DNA from: COE1 sp965114465
Lineage (GTDB): Bacteria; Bacillota; Clostridia; Lachnospirales; Lachnospiraceae
Assembly (NCBI GenBank): GCA_965114465.1
Contig: CBCOYO010000017.1
Span: forward strand, 1 to 34,546
Reading direction: 5' to 3'
DNA length: 34,546 nucleotides
Below, piece by piece: positions 34,460 to 34,546 of the stretch. The position numbers were made by a program, and so were the translations under genes. The notes under the pieces are model-generated. The model saw only the letters and a list, made by a program, of their open reading frames with translations, had not been told where the DNA came from and searched no databases. Positions within the stretch are counted from its first letter, which is position 1, and each line of letters begins with the position of its first letter.

Positions 34460-34546
34460 TTCTATCACCTTTTCCTATATTTTTTCATATGTTTTCGTAT
34501 ATTATGATTAGGAACTGTCCCGAAATAACTTGCAAATAGTCTGTAG

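Overview
The window looks like a chromosomal segment of a low-GC Gram-positive gut or rumen Clostridium relative, most probably Lachnospiraceae. The reasons are the AT-rich non-coding DNA, GGAGG-type ribosome binding sites, SigA-like promoters, a PadR regulator, a CD3324/Mor-like regulator, LytTR/GHKL signalling, and repeated AAA-ATPase/PD-(D/E)XK genes of the kind common in that family. This placement is inference from protein families; there is no rRNA or tRNA in the window.

Layout. (1) 1-5223, minus strand: a compact operon with its own promoter (5195-5223). It encodes a TIR-domain protein, a 792-residue helical protein with an SPFH/band-7-like C-terminal domain, and a membrane protein with a bacterial SH3 domain (5' end apparently frameshifted). 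A multi-pass membrane protein that runs off the left edge follows. The TIR and 792-residue genes overlap by ATGA, and the last residues of the TIR protein share a short motif with the N-terminal region of its partner. This is the best candidate for an undescribed, probably anti-phage, system. (2) 5352-11854, minus strand: a family-2 glycosyltransferase, a polytopic DUF6056-like membrane protein, an AAA-ATPase/PD-(D/E)XK protein and a Cache-type chemoreceptor. (3) 12277-15184, plus strand: glycosyltransferase, permuted NlpC/P60 (YiiX-like) hydrolase and LPG-synthase-like/flippase membrane protein, which look like an envelope cluster. (4) 15206-16892, minus strand: a small helical protein, a GNAT acetyltransferase and a CD3324/Mor-like regulator. 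(5) 17394-19197, plus strand: a PadR repressor and a fused HAAS-SEDS (FtsW/RodA-like) membrane protein under a double-palindrome promoter. (6) 19330-23024, minus strand: a VanRS-like two-component system preceded by a DedA protein. (7) 23308-25005: a second chemoreceptor. (8) 25349-29413, plus strand: a LytTR response regulator, a GHKL sensor kinase and a diguanylate cyclase. (9) 29757-31485, minus strand: an ECF sigma factor and a DUF4179-like anti-sigma factor. (10) 31645-34459, minus strand: a second AAA-ATPase/PD-(D/E)XK protein and an Rpn-like nuclease-family protein.

Two families of short palindromic elements sit between the genes. One has termini TATACT...AGTATA (five copies, about 91-103 bp, two subtypes). 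The other has GGGGCTGTYGCA-type ends (two copies, 75 and 100 bp). They resemble MITEs without a transposase in the window. I saw no CRISPR array, tRNA, rRNA or recognisable riboswitch. Apart from the TIR operon, the window is dominated by signal transduction (two chemoreceptors, two two-component systems, a GGDEF enzyme, an ECF pair) and envelope modification.
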